From contig CM050450.1 in NCBI GenBank assembly GCA_027563935.2, positions 29,065,439 to 29,129,438 of the forward strand: a stretch of DNA of 64,000 nt. Direction: 5' to 3'. Under the pieces are notes generated by a model. The model ran no database searches and was not told where the DNA came from. It saw only the letters and a program-made list of their open reading frames with translations. The stretch's first letter is position 1; every line of letters begins with the position of its first letter. Shown here one piece after another: positions 22,903 through 35,560 of the stretch. Position numbers and translations under genes: made by a program. The DNA comes from Costus lasius (lineage: Eukaryota; Streptophyta; Magnoliopsida; Zingiberales; Costaceae).

Positions 22903-24580
22903 TGAAAGTTCCCTAAAGGGGGCGAAACCCTAAAGCATGCGCAAACAAAAATTGCATGGGCGGAATCTAGGGTTTCCTAGGATCGCATGCATGAATATAT
23001 GATCAACTTGAAGATTGTATAGATCAAAAGAGAGATCATACCAATGCCATTTCTTGGATTGCGTCTTGGAAGCAAGAGGGCGAGCGGCTCTCCTCCAAAG
23101 CAATCACACACAAAGATGATTGATTGCCTACTCCTTGTCGATCCTTGTGCTAGCAAGGCTCCAAGGTGTCCTTTTGTGTGGAAGAGAAGAGATGTCTTTC
23201 TTTGGCTAACCGGATCTCCTCCTTGGCGTGAAGACTCACCACACGAGAGAGAGACGTCGAGAGGAAGAGGCGAGAGAGAAGAATAGCACCACACCCCCGA
23301 ATGTAGAGGCGTTTACTAATTTGGAAAGCATGACTTCCAAAAATAGTAAGCCCTCAACGTGTGATGCGTTCACTCCGATTGAACCATCGCATTTTCCTCT
23401 CCCCTTGAACCATGCGCTCACTATGATGAGCCGGTTCAATTACATTTGGTTCAAAGACCAAATTAAGCCAAGCCTTGGTCTAGATCATATAAAACCATAA
23501 GGTTCAAGATCTAACCATTCATCTCTTGATGCTCTTGATCTCACCGATCTAGCATCAATTCTCTCGATCGAAGCTTACCGATCTCAAGCCCTAATCAATC
23601 AAACATGATCAGACCAGATCTCACTTACAATCAGAGTTTAAATCCCATTAAACTGAACCAAAACAATTTAGTCCACACGATCTGACTCAAGTAAGCCATA
23701 TCATCAAATTGTGCGACCCTAAGGGTTTCCTTTAAATGTCGGTAACGATAACTTACGTTATCACGATCAGTGAGGGGTATCTAGCAACACATCACTGTCT
23801 CCCGATATAAAGGAAAGAGTCTTCCAAGACTACACCCAAACCACAGCACAAGTGTGAACCCAAGTCACTTGACATATGTGTTTCCTTTGCCACTGGATGT
23901 TCTTATTGGACAAGCGTGTCAAGCCTGTAATTCCAATATGATGAGAGTGGTTAGATCAGATGAACATAGTCATCTGGGTATGGCCATACACTTTCTCAAC
24001 CATCTCATCCAGGGGGCCCCTATAGAACATCACACTCCAATCAAGGAGACGGCAATCCTATATCTATCACTAGTGCCCTAACATGACTCATGCTCATTAT
24101 CCAAGATAGTCTATAACCATTATGTTTCAAATGATATTGAACTACCTCAAAACAATGCCAATCATCATTTAGAAACAGAAGTGATCTCAAGTCAGAGGAA
24201 ATATGCCACTTGTTTGCATATAAGGATTATTCACATTGTGACAAGCAATTGAACATCCTAAGTAGGGTCTGTCCAGTACATCCAATGTACCCATGAGTCT
24301 ACATCTTTTTCCATGCTCGAAGCATCCTATAAGATTAGAACACATATTAGTCTCAATCATATCAAGGCTGTCTCATGTTCACCAAGATATATCGACTAAG
24401 GACAATATTGCATGTCAGCCAAGCTGAACAGCATTGAGACATTATTCAGAAGTATACATATTGCAGCAGATAATGTAACAACCTGAATAACAACCATTGC
24501 CTTTATAAACATAGAGTTTATACATGATACTGAAATAATCCCAAGGCCTCAAACATTAGCCTTAAGGGCATACCCCAACA
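22903..24580 (-). repeat. E4 3' LTR
   Basis: 1678 bp. Plus-strand left end tgaaagttcccta, right end ccccaaca. GATAAC hairpin at 23747-23762 (loop GTAA on the minus strand), CTAGCA-loop hairpin at 23143-23158 with stem CCTTG/CAAGG. Confidence 0.92.
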
Positions 24581-24600
24581 ATCTCCCACTTGCACTTAAT

Positions 24601-27600
24601 CTAATGGTTGAGAAATCTCAAACCCATATTATTACAGTGCTTCTCATGCTTCTGCTGCGCCAGAGGCTTTGTAAGCGGGTCAGCTAGATTGTCATCTGTA
24701 TGAACCTTGCAGACTTTGATCTCGCCACGATCAATAATCTCCCGGATCAAGTGAAACCTTCTTTGTATGTGCTTGGACTTCTGGTGTGACCGTGGTTCCT
24801 TTGCTTGTGCTATTGCTCTAGTGTTATCACAGAAGATAACCAAAGGATCTGCATTCGAAGGAACAACACCAAGTTCCTCAACGAACTTACGAATCCACAC
24901 TGCCTCCTTGGATGCTTCTGAGGCTGCAACATACTCGGCTTCTGTTGTGGAATCAGCAACAATTGATTGTTTGAAACTTTTCCACACCACTGCTCCTCCA
25001 TTCAAGCTAAAAACATAGCCTGATTGCGATCGGAAATCATCCTAGTCAGATTGGAACGAAGCGTCAGTATATCCTTCAATACTGAGTTCTTCCTGACCTC
25101 CATATATCAAGAACATATCTTTGGTCCTCCGAAGATATTTCAAAATGTTCTTGACCGCAATCTAGTGTGCCTTCCCTGGATTACTTTGGAATCGACTGGT
25201 CACGCTTAACCCGTAAGCGACGTCTGGGCGAGTACACAACATCGCATACATAATGGACCCAATAGCCGAAGCATAAGGCGTATTGTCCATTTCATCTTTC
25301 TCAGTCTGTGTTTGTGGACACTGACTCTTTGAAAGATTCAGACCATGTCTGACTGGAAGATATCCTCTTTTAGAATTTTCTAAATGGAATCTCTCAAGGA
25401 CTTTATCGATGTAAGTACTCTGGCACAGCCCGAGAAGCCTCTTAGATCTATCTCTGTAGATCTTCACACCTAATACATAGGCTGCTTCTCCTAAATCTTT
25501 CATCTGGAAACATTTTCTTAACCATGCCTTGACGGCATGCAGTTCAGGAATATCGTTTCCAATGATTAAGATATCATCGACGTAGAGGACTAGAAAAGTA
25601 ATCACGCTCCCACTAAACCTCTTATATACACACGGGTCATCTTCATTCTTGATGAAACCAAATTTACAGATTGATTCATCAAAACGAATATTCCAGCTTC
25701 TTGATGCTTGTTTAAGTCCATAGATGGACTTCTTTAATTTGCATATTTTATGACGATCTGATGGATTAGTGAAACCTTAAGGTTGTGTCATATACACATC
25801 CTCTTCTAGTTTTCCATTAAGGAAAGCGGTCTTCACATCCATTTGCCAGATCTCATAATCATAATATGCCGCTATCGCAAGAATAATCCGAATAGACTTG
25901 AACATAGCTACAGGAGAGAAAGTTTCATCATAATCTATCCCATAGATTTGTTTGAAACCTTTCGCAACTAGCCTGCCTTTATAGGTAACCATGTTACCAT
26001 CCATGTCAATCTTCTTCTTGAAGATCCACTTACAGCCTATAGGGATTACTCCCGGAGGCGGATCAACCAAATCCCAAACTTGGTTATCTGACATGGAGTC
26101 CATCTCGGCTCGCATAGCTTCAAGCCATCTCGCTGATTCCGGTCCACTGACCGCATCCGCATAAGTGAGGGGTTCATCATCAATGATGTAGACTCCGTCA
26201 TAGCGCTCAGGCTGTCGACGGATCCTTCCCGATCTTCGCGGTTCCCGTGATATCTTAGCCTCAGGTTGTTCAGTAACCTGATCTACTGGCTCAGGCTCAT
26301 CCAACTGTGCTTGACTACTTTGTCCTTCTTCTGGATTCTCATCCAGCTTTATTTCTCTCCCACTGGCCTCTTGCAGAAGAAATTCTTTCTCAAGAAAAAT
26401 AGCCGTTCGAGCAACAAATACTTTGTTCTCTTTGGGATCGTAGAAATAATAACCCTTAGTTTCTTTAGGGTAACCGACAAAGATACATTTCTCAGATCTG
26501 CTCTCTAGTTTCCCAGAGGCGAGCTTTTTGACATAAGCCTCGCAACCCCAGATCTTAATAAATGTCAAGCTCGGCTGTTTCCCATACCATAACTCATATG
26601 GAGTCTTTGAAACGGCCTTGGATGGCACTCGGTTTAGTACCTTTGCAGCTGTTTCCAGTGCAAATCCCCAAAAGGAGTAAGGTAGAGTAGCCTGACTCAT
26701 CATAGAACGAACCATATCCAGTAAGGTTCTATTTCTCCTCTCGGACACACCATTCCATTGCGGTGTTCCTGGCGGAGTGAGCTGTGAGATAATCCCACAC
26801 TCCTTCAGATAGTCAGTAAACTCATGACTCAAGTATTCTCCACCTCGATCTGAGCGAAGTGCCTTGATATTTCGGCCTAGCTGATTTTGTACTTCATTTT
26901 TGAACTCTTTGAACTTATCAAAAGATTCACTTTTATGTCTCATTAGATAGACATAACCATACCTACTGAAATCATCAGTAAAGGTAATGAATGAATAGCC
27001 ACCTCTGGCATGTTTACTAAATGGCCCACACACATCACTGTGAATGAGGTCAAGTAAACCTGAAGCCCTTTGACCTTTGTTGGAAAAAGGAGTCTTCGTC
27101 ATTTTGCCCAATAAACAAGCTTTGCATGTATCAAGCTCCTCATAGGAGAATGATCCCAACAGTCCATGTTCATGCAACCGCTTGATGCGCTTCTTGTTAA
27201 TATGGCCTAAACGACTATGCCATAGCAAGGTGCTATCATCAGCATACTTGGCTTTCTTAATATCAATCTGTTGTATTGAACATTCCATGTCCAACATGAA
27301 TAACCCATTGTTAATTGACCCAGTAGCATAAACAATATTATCAAAAGAAATATAACACTTTTAAATTTTGCATTCAAAGGAAAACCCTTTCCTGACAAGA
27401 GCAGGAATAGAGATAATATTCTTAGTTATGCTCGGTACAAAATAACAATTTCCAGTTCTAATACAAGACCAGATGGTAAAGAGATGTGATATTCTCCTAC
27501 AGCAACAGCAGCAACCCGTGCCCCGTTTCCTACTCGTAGGTCCACCTCATGCTGTCCCACCTGTCTTCTTCTCTTGAGTTCCTGTACATTTGAACAAATG

Positions 27601-28489
27601 TGAACTCCACATGCAGTGTCCAACACCCATGAAATAGAAGAAGATAACATGACTTCAGTATGAAAATACCTGAGCCAGAAGCGAAAGGGTTGCTTCCCTT
27701 CTTATCTCCTTGGAGCGCTTTACAGTCCTTTTTCCAGTGACCCAGCTGGCCACAATGGAAACATCTGTATTCCTTTGACCGCTTAATCTTTTGCTTTAGA
27801 GCCTTGTTGTAGCTCTTGATAGGGGCTTTGCCCTTCTTCCCCTTCTTCTTGTTCCTGAAAGGAACCATTAGGACAGTGGATGAAGGCTTTCCCTTCTCAC
27901 GAGACTGAGTCTGCTCTGTATTCAAGAGCATGTTCAGTAACTCTGCCGGCGTACAGTCGATCTTGTTCATATTAAAATTAATGATGAATGGATCGAAAGA
28001 GGCCGGGAGAGACTGCAAGATGATGTCTACAACAAGCTCCTGATTGATGGTGTGTCCCAGTTTCTCTAGAGCCTCCTTGTACCCAATCATCTTGAGTACG
28101 TGAGCTCCCACTGGACTCCCTTCAGTCAGTTTGCTCTGAAAGAAAAGTTTCGTCAAGTTATAGCGTTTAGTCCTTGCCTGTGCAGCATACAGCATCTTGA
28201 GGTTTGCTATAATTTCTATAGCAGATAAATCCTCATGCTGACGCTGAAGCTCTGGCGTCATAGACGCAAGTATAAGGCAAGCGACATCAATGCTATCATT
28301 GACATGCTTCTCATAAGCTTCCCGAACCGCCCTTGCGGCGTTCGCAGCGGGTTGAGGCGGTATAGCCGTCTCGAGGACATACAGCTTCCTCTCAGCCTTA
28401 AGAACAATCTTAAGGTGTCCTTACCAGTCTGAGAAGTTTGGCCCAGCAAACTTCTCCCTTTCCAGTAAGGATCGCACATTGAACGCTGT
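24601..28489 (-). pseudogene. E4 gag-pol, multiply disabled
   Basis: Homologous along its length to the 1294-codon frames of E2 and E6. The start codon position (28487-28489) reads ACA instead of ATG. Stops: TAA 28421-28423 (replacing the aromatic residue of FSDW-F/Y), TAA 27361-27363, TAA 25777-25779 (after MTQP), TAG 25162-25164 (a Trp codon in the intact copies) and TAG 25042-25044 (Gln). One-base deletions near 27451 and about 27660 shift the frame. The zinc knuckle, DTAC, integrase and YVDD motifs remain recognisable. It cannot make a polyprotein; any movement must have used proteins from related copies. Confidence 0.93.
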
Positions 28490-30273
28490 GGTGTTCGTTG
28501 CTGCAGTAATCTACAACATTGCAAGAACAGCAAGGTCAGTATCAATGTTAGAATCAATTCAGGACTTAAGAATGATTCTTTTCTCACTATTTTATCTGGC
28601 TGAAAAATCCAGCAAAACAGCCCGAAAGAGTAAAACTCTTTTAGTGAGATGGGATCCAGATTTCATACTTGGTCTCCGCGTCCCGCTCAGGCGAGATAAG
28701 ATGCACAGAGAGTACAAGCACTAATTTCTGGTAGGCAATCCCTGCCAATCGCCAACCCGTGCGATTCCCCTTCATCTAGGCAATCCAGCAGACTGTGCCA
28801 ACTGAGTTGGTACAACACAGTCTCTGATCCCACAAATGGCTGCCTCCATATAGCTACCATATGCTCAATATGTAGCCTACATGGTCAAGCTGACCCGACC
28901 TACTCCCTGGACCACCACGTGCTATGCTGAGCAACGAGAAGCGATAAATCCCTTCTCTGTAACACGCAGGTGTAATCACACACCGTCTGAAGATAGATGG
29001 GCGTGCCCACTGAGTGGGTACAACACGGCCCCAACGATAGTCAGAACAGTGAGGTTTCGCGTCAGAAGGCTATCGTGCTTGATATTTAACGTTGGATTTT
29101 AACGGTCCTTTTATCTTCTTACTATCATTCAAATCCTATGGTGATAGCAGAAGAATAAATCATGCAGTTATTAAATTACTTAAACAGTAAATAAAAGCAT
29201 GATGATCTTATGTGGTAAAAGCCCATTAAGCCTAAGTAAGACCTTAATTAACTTAAGTCTTCACTTGAGGTCTTCATGGGTCTTTAGCATTTCATCTGGC
29301 CCAACCCGGGCCCAAGCGCCCACCAGGTAAAATGCGCCTGTCCTAGAGTCGAACCCTAGACCTGCCACTGGTGAAGCCACTTGCTGCATGCGCCTCTGCC
29401 AAGTGTGCTCTGTGCTCATGTCTGATTAAATTACAATTTAATCTATCTAGACATGATTGACTCGCAGGTCAATTACACTTTATAAATTAATTAAAATGTG
29501 ATGCGCAGATCACAATAATAATTTACAATATACATCTAGGCACGCAGGCCCCAGCACAGCACACATTAAATTTAGGCAGCCCACATAAGATTAAATAGAC
29601 AATCATTCATGTTATACAAACATCATGTGATCCAATCAAGAAAATAAAATTTTTTTGAAAAACCCATTGGCTTCATTTTATTTCCTTATGTGCCCTACTA
29701 CCTTACAACGGTCCATTAATAGGGATCCACTCATCAGACCTAGTCAGACCCACTGCCCTTGCATGCACCAAGTCATAACCGACTTGAGTCGACCTCATGG
29801 TCAACAATGCATGCGTTAAGGGCTGAACGTCCCTCATGAGTTCTGGCAAACGGGTGTGACCCCGGGCCTTAATCATGAGCGTTCATCGGTTGTCTCAATC
29901 AGACATCGCTACACGCCTTTCAGCAGTCGACCTATAGCCACCTCATGCTTGCGCATAGGTGCCATCTGGTCGACCCATCTAGGCTGTCAGATAGTCTGAT
30001 CAGACTGTTGGGTCTTGACAGGATGATGACTTCAACCCTAATAACCCGTCTAAGCTTTTGAAGTAGGCGCTTAGATCTAATGAGGGGCGCGCAAGTAATG
30101 TTTTGAGAAAAAACTACAACAAGCGCCAAACATCATACATGCGCCAACAAGTAATACACATACATCTAGTTTCGCATGATGACCTATACCAATTAGATCT
30201 ACTCTTAAGCGCAAATAAGGATCACAACAAGCAATCATATGATTCATACAAGGAACTATGCTCTGATACCAAT
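28490..30273 (-). other. E4 leader and primer binding site
   Basis: Collinear with the E6 leader. Primer site TGGTATCAGAGC (minus strand) at 30260-30271, an exact initiator-Met match. Predicted intron 28511-28668. tRNA-like segment at about 29340-29387 between direct repeats atgcgcct (29332-29339 and 29388-29395). The leader frame seen in E2 and E6 lacks its ATG here. Confidence 0.85.
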
Positions 30274-31951
30274 TGAAAGTTCCCTAAAGGGGGCGAAACC
30301 CTAAAGCATGCGCAAACAAAAATTGCATGGGCGGAATCTAGGGTTTCCTAGGATCGCATGCATGAATATATGATCAACTTGAAGATTGTATAGATCAAAA
30401 GAGAGATCATACCAATGCCATTTCTTGGATGGCGTCTTGGAAGCAAGAGGGCGAGCGGCTCTCCTCCAAAGCAATCACACACAAAGATAATTGATCGCCT
30501 ACTCCTTGTCGATCCTTGTGCTAGCAAGGCTCCAAGGTGTCCTTTTGTGTGGAAGAGAAGAGATGTCTTTCTTTGGCTAACCGGATCTCCTCCATGGCGT
30601 GAAGACTCACCACACGAGAGAGAGACGTCGAGAGGAAGAGGCAAGAGAGAAGAATAGCACCACACCCCCGAATGTAGAGGCGTTTACTAATTTGGAAAGC
30701 ATGACTTCCAAAAATAGTAAGCCCTCAACGTGTGATGCGTTCACTCCGATTGAACCATCGCATTTTCCTCTCCCCTTGAACCATGCGCTCACTATGATGA
30801 GCTGGTTCAATTACATTTGGTTCAAAGACCAAATTAAGCCATGCCTTGGTCTAGATCATATAAAACCATAAGGTTCAAGATCTAACCATTCATCTCTTGA
30901 TGCTCTTGATCTCACCGATCTAGCATCAATTCTCTCGATCGAAGCTTACCGATCTCAAGCCCTAATCAATCAAACATGATCAGACCAGATCTCACTTACA
31001 ATCAGAGTTTAAATCCCATTAAACTGAACCAAAACAATTCAGTCCACACGATCTGACTCAAGTAAGCCATATCATCAAATTGTGCGACCCTAAGGGTTTC
31101 CTTTAAATGTCGGTAACGATAACTTACGTTATCACGATCAGTGAGGGGTATCTAGCAACACATCACTGTCTCCCGATATAAAGGAAAGAGTCTTCCAAGA
31201 CTACACCCAAACCACAGCACAAGTGTGAACCCAAGTCACTTGACATATGTGTTTCCTTTGCCACTGGATGTTCTTATTGGACAAGCGTGTCAAGCCTGTA
31301 ATTCCAATATGATGAGAGTGGTTAGATCAGATGAACATAGTCATCTGGGTATGGCCATACACTTTCTCAACCATCTCATCCAGGGGGCCCCTATAGAACA
31401 TCACACTCCAATCAAGGAGACGGCAATCCTATATCTATCACTAGTGCCCTAACATGACTCATGCTCATTATCCAAGATAGTCTATAACCATTATGTTTCA
31501 AATGATATTGAACTACCTCAAAACAATGCCAATCATCATTTAGAAACAGAAGTGATCTCAAGTCAGAGGAAATATGCCACTTGTTTGCATATAAGGATTA
31601 TTCACATTGTGACAAGCAATTGAACATCCTAAGTAGGGTCTGTCCAGTACATCCAATGTACCCATGAGTCTACATCTTGTTCCATGCTCGAAGCATCCTA
31701 TAAGATTAGAACACATATTAGTCTCAATCATATCAAGGCTGTCTCATGTTCACCAAGATATATCGACTAAGGACAATATTGCATGTCAGCCAAGCTGAAC
31801 AGCATTGAGATATTATTCAGAAGTATACATATTGCAGCAGATAATGTAACAACCTGAATAACAACCATTGCCTTTATAAACATAGAGTTTATACATGATA
31901 CTGAAATAATCCCAAGGCCTCAAACATTAGCCTTAAGGGCATACCCCAACA
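30274..31951 (-). repeat. E4 5' LTR
   Basis: 1678 bp, pair of 22903-24580. Its right end ccccaaca at 31951 is followed by ctccac, from which the E3 coding region resumes. Confidence 0.92.
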
Positions 31952-32831
31952 CTCCACATGCAGTGTCCAACACCCATGAAATAGAAGAAGCTACCATGAC
32001 TTCAGTCACGTAAATACCTAAGCCAGAAGTGAAAGGCTTGCTTCCCTTCTTCTCTCCTTGGAGCACTCTACAGTCCTTCTTCCAGTGACCCAGCTGGCCA
32101 CAATGGAAACATCTGTTGTCCTTTGACCGCTTCACCTTTTGTTTCAAAGCCTTGTTATAGCTCTTGATAGGGGTTTTGCCCTTCTTCCCCTTCTTCTTAT
32201 TCCTTGAAGGAACCATTAAGACAGAGGATGAAGGCTTTCCCTTCTCAAGAGTCTGCTCTGTGGTACAGAGCATGTTCAGTAACTCTGCCGGAGTACAGTC
32301 GATTTTGTTCATATTAAAATTAATGATGAACGGATCGAAAGAGGCCGGGAGAGACTGCAGGATAATATCTACAACAAGTTCTTGATTGATGGTATGTCCC
32401 AGTTTTTTTAGAGCCTCCTTGTACCCAATCATCTTGAGTATGTGAGCTCCCACTGGACTCCCTTCAGTTAGTTTGCTATGAAAGAAAAGTTTTGTCAAGT
32501 TATAGCGTTCTGTCCTTGCCTGTGCAGCATACAGCATTTTGAGATTTGCTATAATATCAATAGCTGACAAATCCTCATGCTGACGCTGGAGCTCAGGCGT
32601 CATTGACGCAAGCATAAGGCAAGCGACATCAGTACTATCACTGACGTGCTTTTCATAAGCATCTCGAACCACCCTTGCGGCGTTCGCAGCGGGTTGAGCC
32701 GGTATTGCCGACTCAAGGACATACAGCTTCCTCTCAGCTTTAAGTACAATCTTAAGCTGTCTGTACCAGTCTGAGAAGTTTGGCCCAGCAAACTTCTCCT
32801 TTTCCAATATGGATCGCAAATTGAGCCCTGT
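31952..32831 (-). pseudogene. E3 gag and protease start, start codon lost
   Basis: Encodes the gag domain (VRSLLEREKFAGPNFSDW in intact copies, here LRSILEKEKFAGPNFSDW) through the zinc knuckle CFHCGQLGHWKKDC to WVLDTACGV, where E4 interrupts it. The position of the intact start ATG (32829-32831) reads ACA, as in E4, and there is no in-frame ATG upstream before a stop. A first-codon alternative such as TTG at 32817-32819 is not credible for a plant element. The rest of this segment is open. Confidence 0.9.
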
Positions 32832-34666
32832 GGTGTTCGTTGCTGCAGGAATCTACAACATAGCAAGAACAACAAGGTCAGTATCCATGTTAGAATCAAT
32901 CCAGGACTTAAGAGTGATTCTTTTCTCACTATTTTATCTGACTGAAAATCCAATAAAACAGCCCGAAAGAGTGAAACTCTTTTAGTGAGATGGGATCCAG
33001 TTTTTATACTTGATCTCCGCGTCCCGCTCAGGTGAGATAAGATACACAGAGAGTTCAAGCACTAATCACCGGTAGGCTATCCATGCCAATCGCCAACCCG
33101 TGCGATTCCCCTTCATCTAGGCAATCCAGAAGACTGTGCCAACTGAGTTGGTACAACACAGTCTCTGATTCCTTAGATGGCTGCCTCCATCTAGCTATCA
33201 TATGCTCAATATGTAGCCTATATGGTCAAGCTGACCTGACCTACTCCCTGGACCACCACGTGCTATGCTGAGCAACGAGAAGCGATAAATCCCTTCTCTG
33301 TAGCATGTAGGTGTAATCGCGCACCGTCTGAAGATAGATGGGCGTGCCCACTGAGTGGGTACAACACGGCTCCAACGATAGTTAGAACAGTGAGGTTTCG
33401 CGTCAGAAGGCTATCGAGCTTGATATTGACGTTTGGATTTTAACGGTCTTTTATCTTCTTACTATCATGCAAATTCTATAGTGATAGCAGAAGATTAAAG
33501 CATGCATGTGCTAATATTACTTAAAACAGTAAATGAAAGCACCAAATATCTTATGTGGTAAACGCCCATAAAAGCCTAAGTAAAACCTTAGTTTTACAAA
33601 AGTCTTCACTTGAGCTCTTTATGGGACTCTGGCACTTCATTTGGCCCAGCCCGGGCCCAAGCGCCCTCTGCAGCTCAAATTTGCCTGCTCTAGAGTCGAA
33701 CTCTAGACCTCCCACCTGGTGAAGCCACTGACTGCGCGCCTTTGCCATGTGTGCTGATGTGCTCATGTCTGATCAAATTACATTTTAATCTATCTAGACA
33801 TGGTTTGACACGCAGGTCAATTATACATTTTCATAAATTAAAGTGTGATTCGCAGATCACAGCAAAATTTATATTTAATTCCAGGCACGCAGGCCCCAGC
33901 ACAGCACACAAGATAAGGGCAGCCCACATAAGATTAAATAAACACCCATTCAACATGTTAAACATGCATACATGTGATCCAAATAGAAATAAAAGTTTTG
34001 GAAAAACCCATGGCATCAATTTTATTTCCTTATGTGCCCTACTACCTTACAACGGTCCATTAACAGGTATCCACTCGTTAGACCAAGTCAGACCTACTAC
34101 CCTTGCATGCACCCAGTCATAACTGACTTGCGTCGACCACATGTTCAACTATGCATGCCTTAAGGGCTGAACGTCCCACATGATTTCTGGCAAGTGGGTG
34201 TGACCCCGTGCCTTAATCATGATCGTTCACTAGGCACCTCAATCAGACATCGCTACACGCCCTTCTGCAGTCGGCCTATAGCCACCTGTATAGCTTGCGC
34301 ACAGGTGCTATCCAGCCGCCCCATCCAGGCTGTCAGATGGTCTGATTAGGCTGTTGGGTCCAGACTTGACTAACGACTTCAACATTGTAAACCCATCTAA
34401 GTATTTAAAGCAGGCACTTAGATAGATCTAGTGAGGGTCGCGCATGATGATAAGTTTTAAAGGAAAACTTCTATGAACAGCGCAAACAAACAACATCATA
34501 TGCGCAAGCTTAAAGGTAAACAAAATACATCTAACATGTGGCATGTATTTTCGCATGACAACAAAAAGCATGCGCATCATGAAGATCTATCCAAAGCATA
34601 AAACCAAACATGGATCACAAGACGGCAATCATATATATCAAGCCAAAACCTTGCTCTGATACCAAT
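32832..34666 (-). other. E3 leader and primer binding site
   Basis: Collinear with the other family A leaders. Exact initiator-Met primer site TGGTATCAGAGC on the minus strand at 34653-34664. Predicted intron 32853-33009. A decayed tRNA-like segment lies at about 33685-33735. The paired ACTCAGT hairpins are present (for example near 33347 and 33134). Confidence 0.85.
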
Positions 34667-35365
34667 TGAAGGTAAACCTAGGTCACATGTGCATCTAGAA
34701 TGTGCAGCGGCGGAAATGCTAGGTTTCAAAATCGCTTGACTTAAACATATGATCAACCTTGAAAAGATAGGTTAGAACATTACCATTGCCATGCTTTGAG
34801 TGGCGGCTTGGAGGAAGAAAGAGGCGAATGCTTCTTCTCCAAAGGAATCACACACAAGGTGAAGTTTGCTTCTTCCTTGTGCTCCTTGTGCTAGCAAAGA
34901 CACTAAGGAGTCTTTGATCGTGTGATGAGATGTTTTTCTACTTGCTGGCCGAACTCCCTGGTGCTGTTCGTAAAAACGAACCACACACACACACGAGAGA
35001 AGAAAGGGGCGAGAGGCGTTCACCGTTCGAAAACGTGGGGCGTTCCAAAAGAAAAATCGACTTCCAAATATAGTAAGTACATAACTCCTTCTTTAAGTCG
35101 CCATGAAGCCATCGAAAACTCCTCTCCCCTTTGAACCATGCGTTCATATAAGTGAACCGGTTCAATTTCATTTGGTTCAAGAACCAACTCGAACCAGCCA
35201 TGGTCTTGATCTCTCTGAACCTCATGGTTCAAGATCTAACCACACATCTCAATGAACCTCTTGATCTTTACGATCAAGCATCAATTCTGCCGATCGAAGC
35301 TTACCGATCATATGCCCTAATCAATCAAACATGATCAGACTAGATCTCACTTCCAATCAGAGTTT
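34667..35365 (-). repeat. E3 5' LTR, truncated
   Basis: Begins tgaaggtaaacctagg beside the primer site and matches the E3 3' LTR for about 700 bp, up to caatcagagttt. The remaining roughly 940 bp, including the LTR start, are missing. The break is at the junction with E5. Confidence 0.9.
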
Positions 35366-35390
35366 AATCAATCAAACATCAATGAACCTC
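35366..35390. other. Deletion junction with templated filler
   Basis: Between the truncated E3 LTR and the truncated E5 leader lie about 25 bases that belong to neither at that point. aatcaatcaaacat repeats 35319-35332 and tcaatgaacctct repeats 35249-35261, both from the E3 LTR just upstream. The last bases (ctctgg) share microhomology with the E5 leader (atctggatccc). This is the pattern of synthesis-dependent end joining. Confidence 0.75.
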
Positions 35391-35560
35391 TGGATCCCAT
35401 CTCACTAAAAGAGTATTACTCTTTCGGACTGTTTAATGGATTTTTCAGTCAGATAAAATAGTGAGAAAAAGAATCTTTCTTAAGTCCTGGATTGATTCTA
35501 AACATTGATACTGACCTTGCTGTTCTTGCATTGTTGTAGATTCCTGCAGCAACGAACACC

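Larger units (their letters stand above)
22903..31951 (-). mobile_element. Full-length but defective copia family A element E4
   Basis: 9049 bp with two 1678-bp LTRs, exact Met primer site, leader and decayed coding region, inserted into the protease-coding part of E3. The flanking direct repeat is ctccac (22897-22902 and 31952-31957), 6 bp where copia usually makes 5. LTR start TGTTGGGGTATGCCC, end GGGAACTTTCA. About 10 differences between LTRs (for example 23056/30427, 23117, 23222, 23432, 24307, 24440), roughly 0.6%. The coding region is far more damaged than this LTR similarity would predict; see findings. Confidence 0.94.
9127..35365 (-). mobile_element. Copia family A element E3, host of E2 and E4, 5' LTR truncated
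   Basis: A minus-strand family A element in five blocks: 3' LTR (9127-9225 and 18320-19868), pol (19889-22902), gag and protease start (31952-32831), leader (32832-34666) and a truncated 5' LTR (34667-35365). E2 sits in its 3' LTR and E4 in its coding region. Removing both with their target duplications leaves about 8.1 kb; adding the roughly 0.94 kb missing from the 5' LTR gives about 9.0 kb, close to E2, E4 and E6. Left flank is ttaca (9122-9126); the right target copy was lost with the 5' LTR. The two LTRs differ at about 5-6 sites over some 700 shared bases, slightly more than E2 and E4, in agreement with E3 being older. Confidence 0.88.

Noticed and set aside
34981..34995. CA repeat in the E3 LTR
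   Set aside because: A short microsatellite that differs by one unit between the two E3 LTRs; ordinary slippage.
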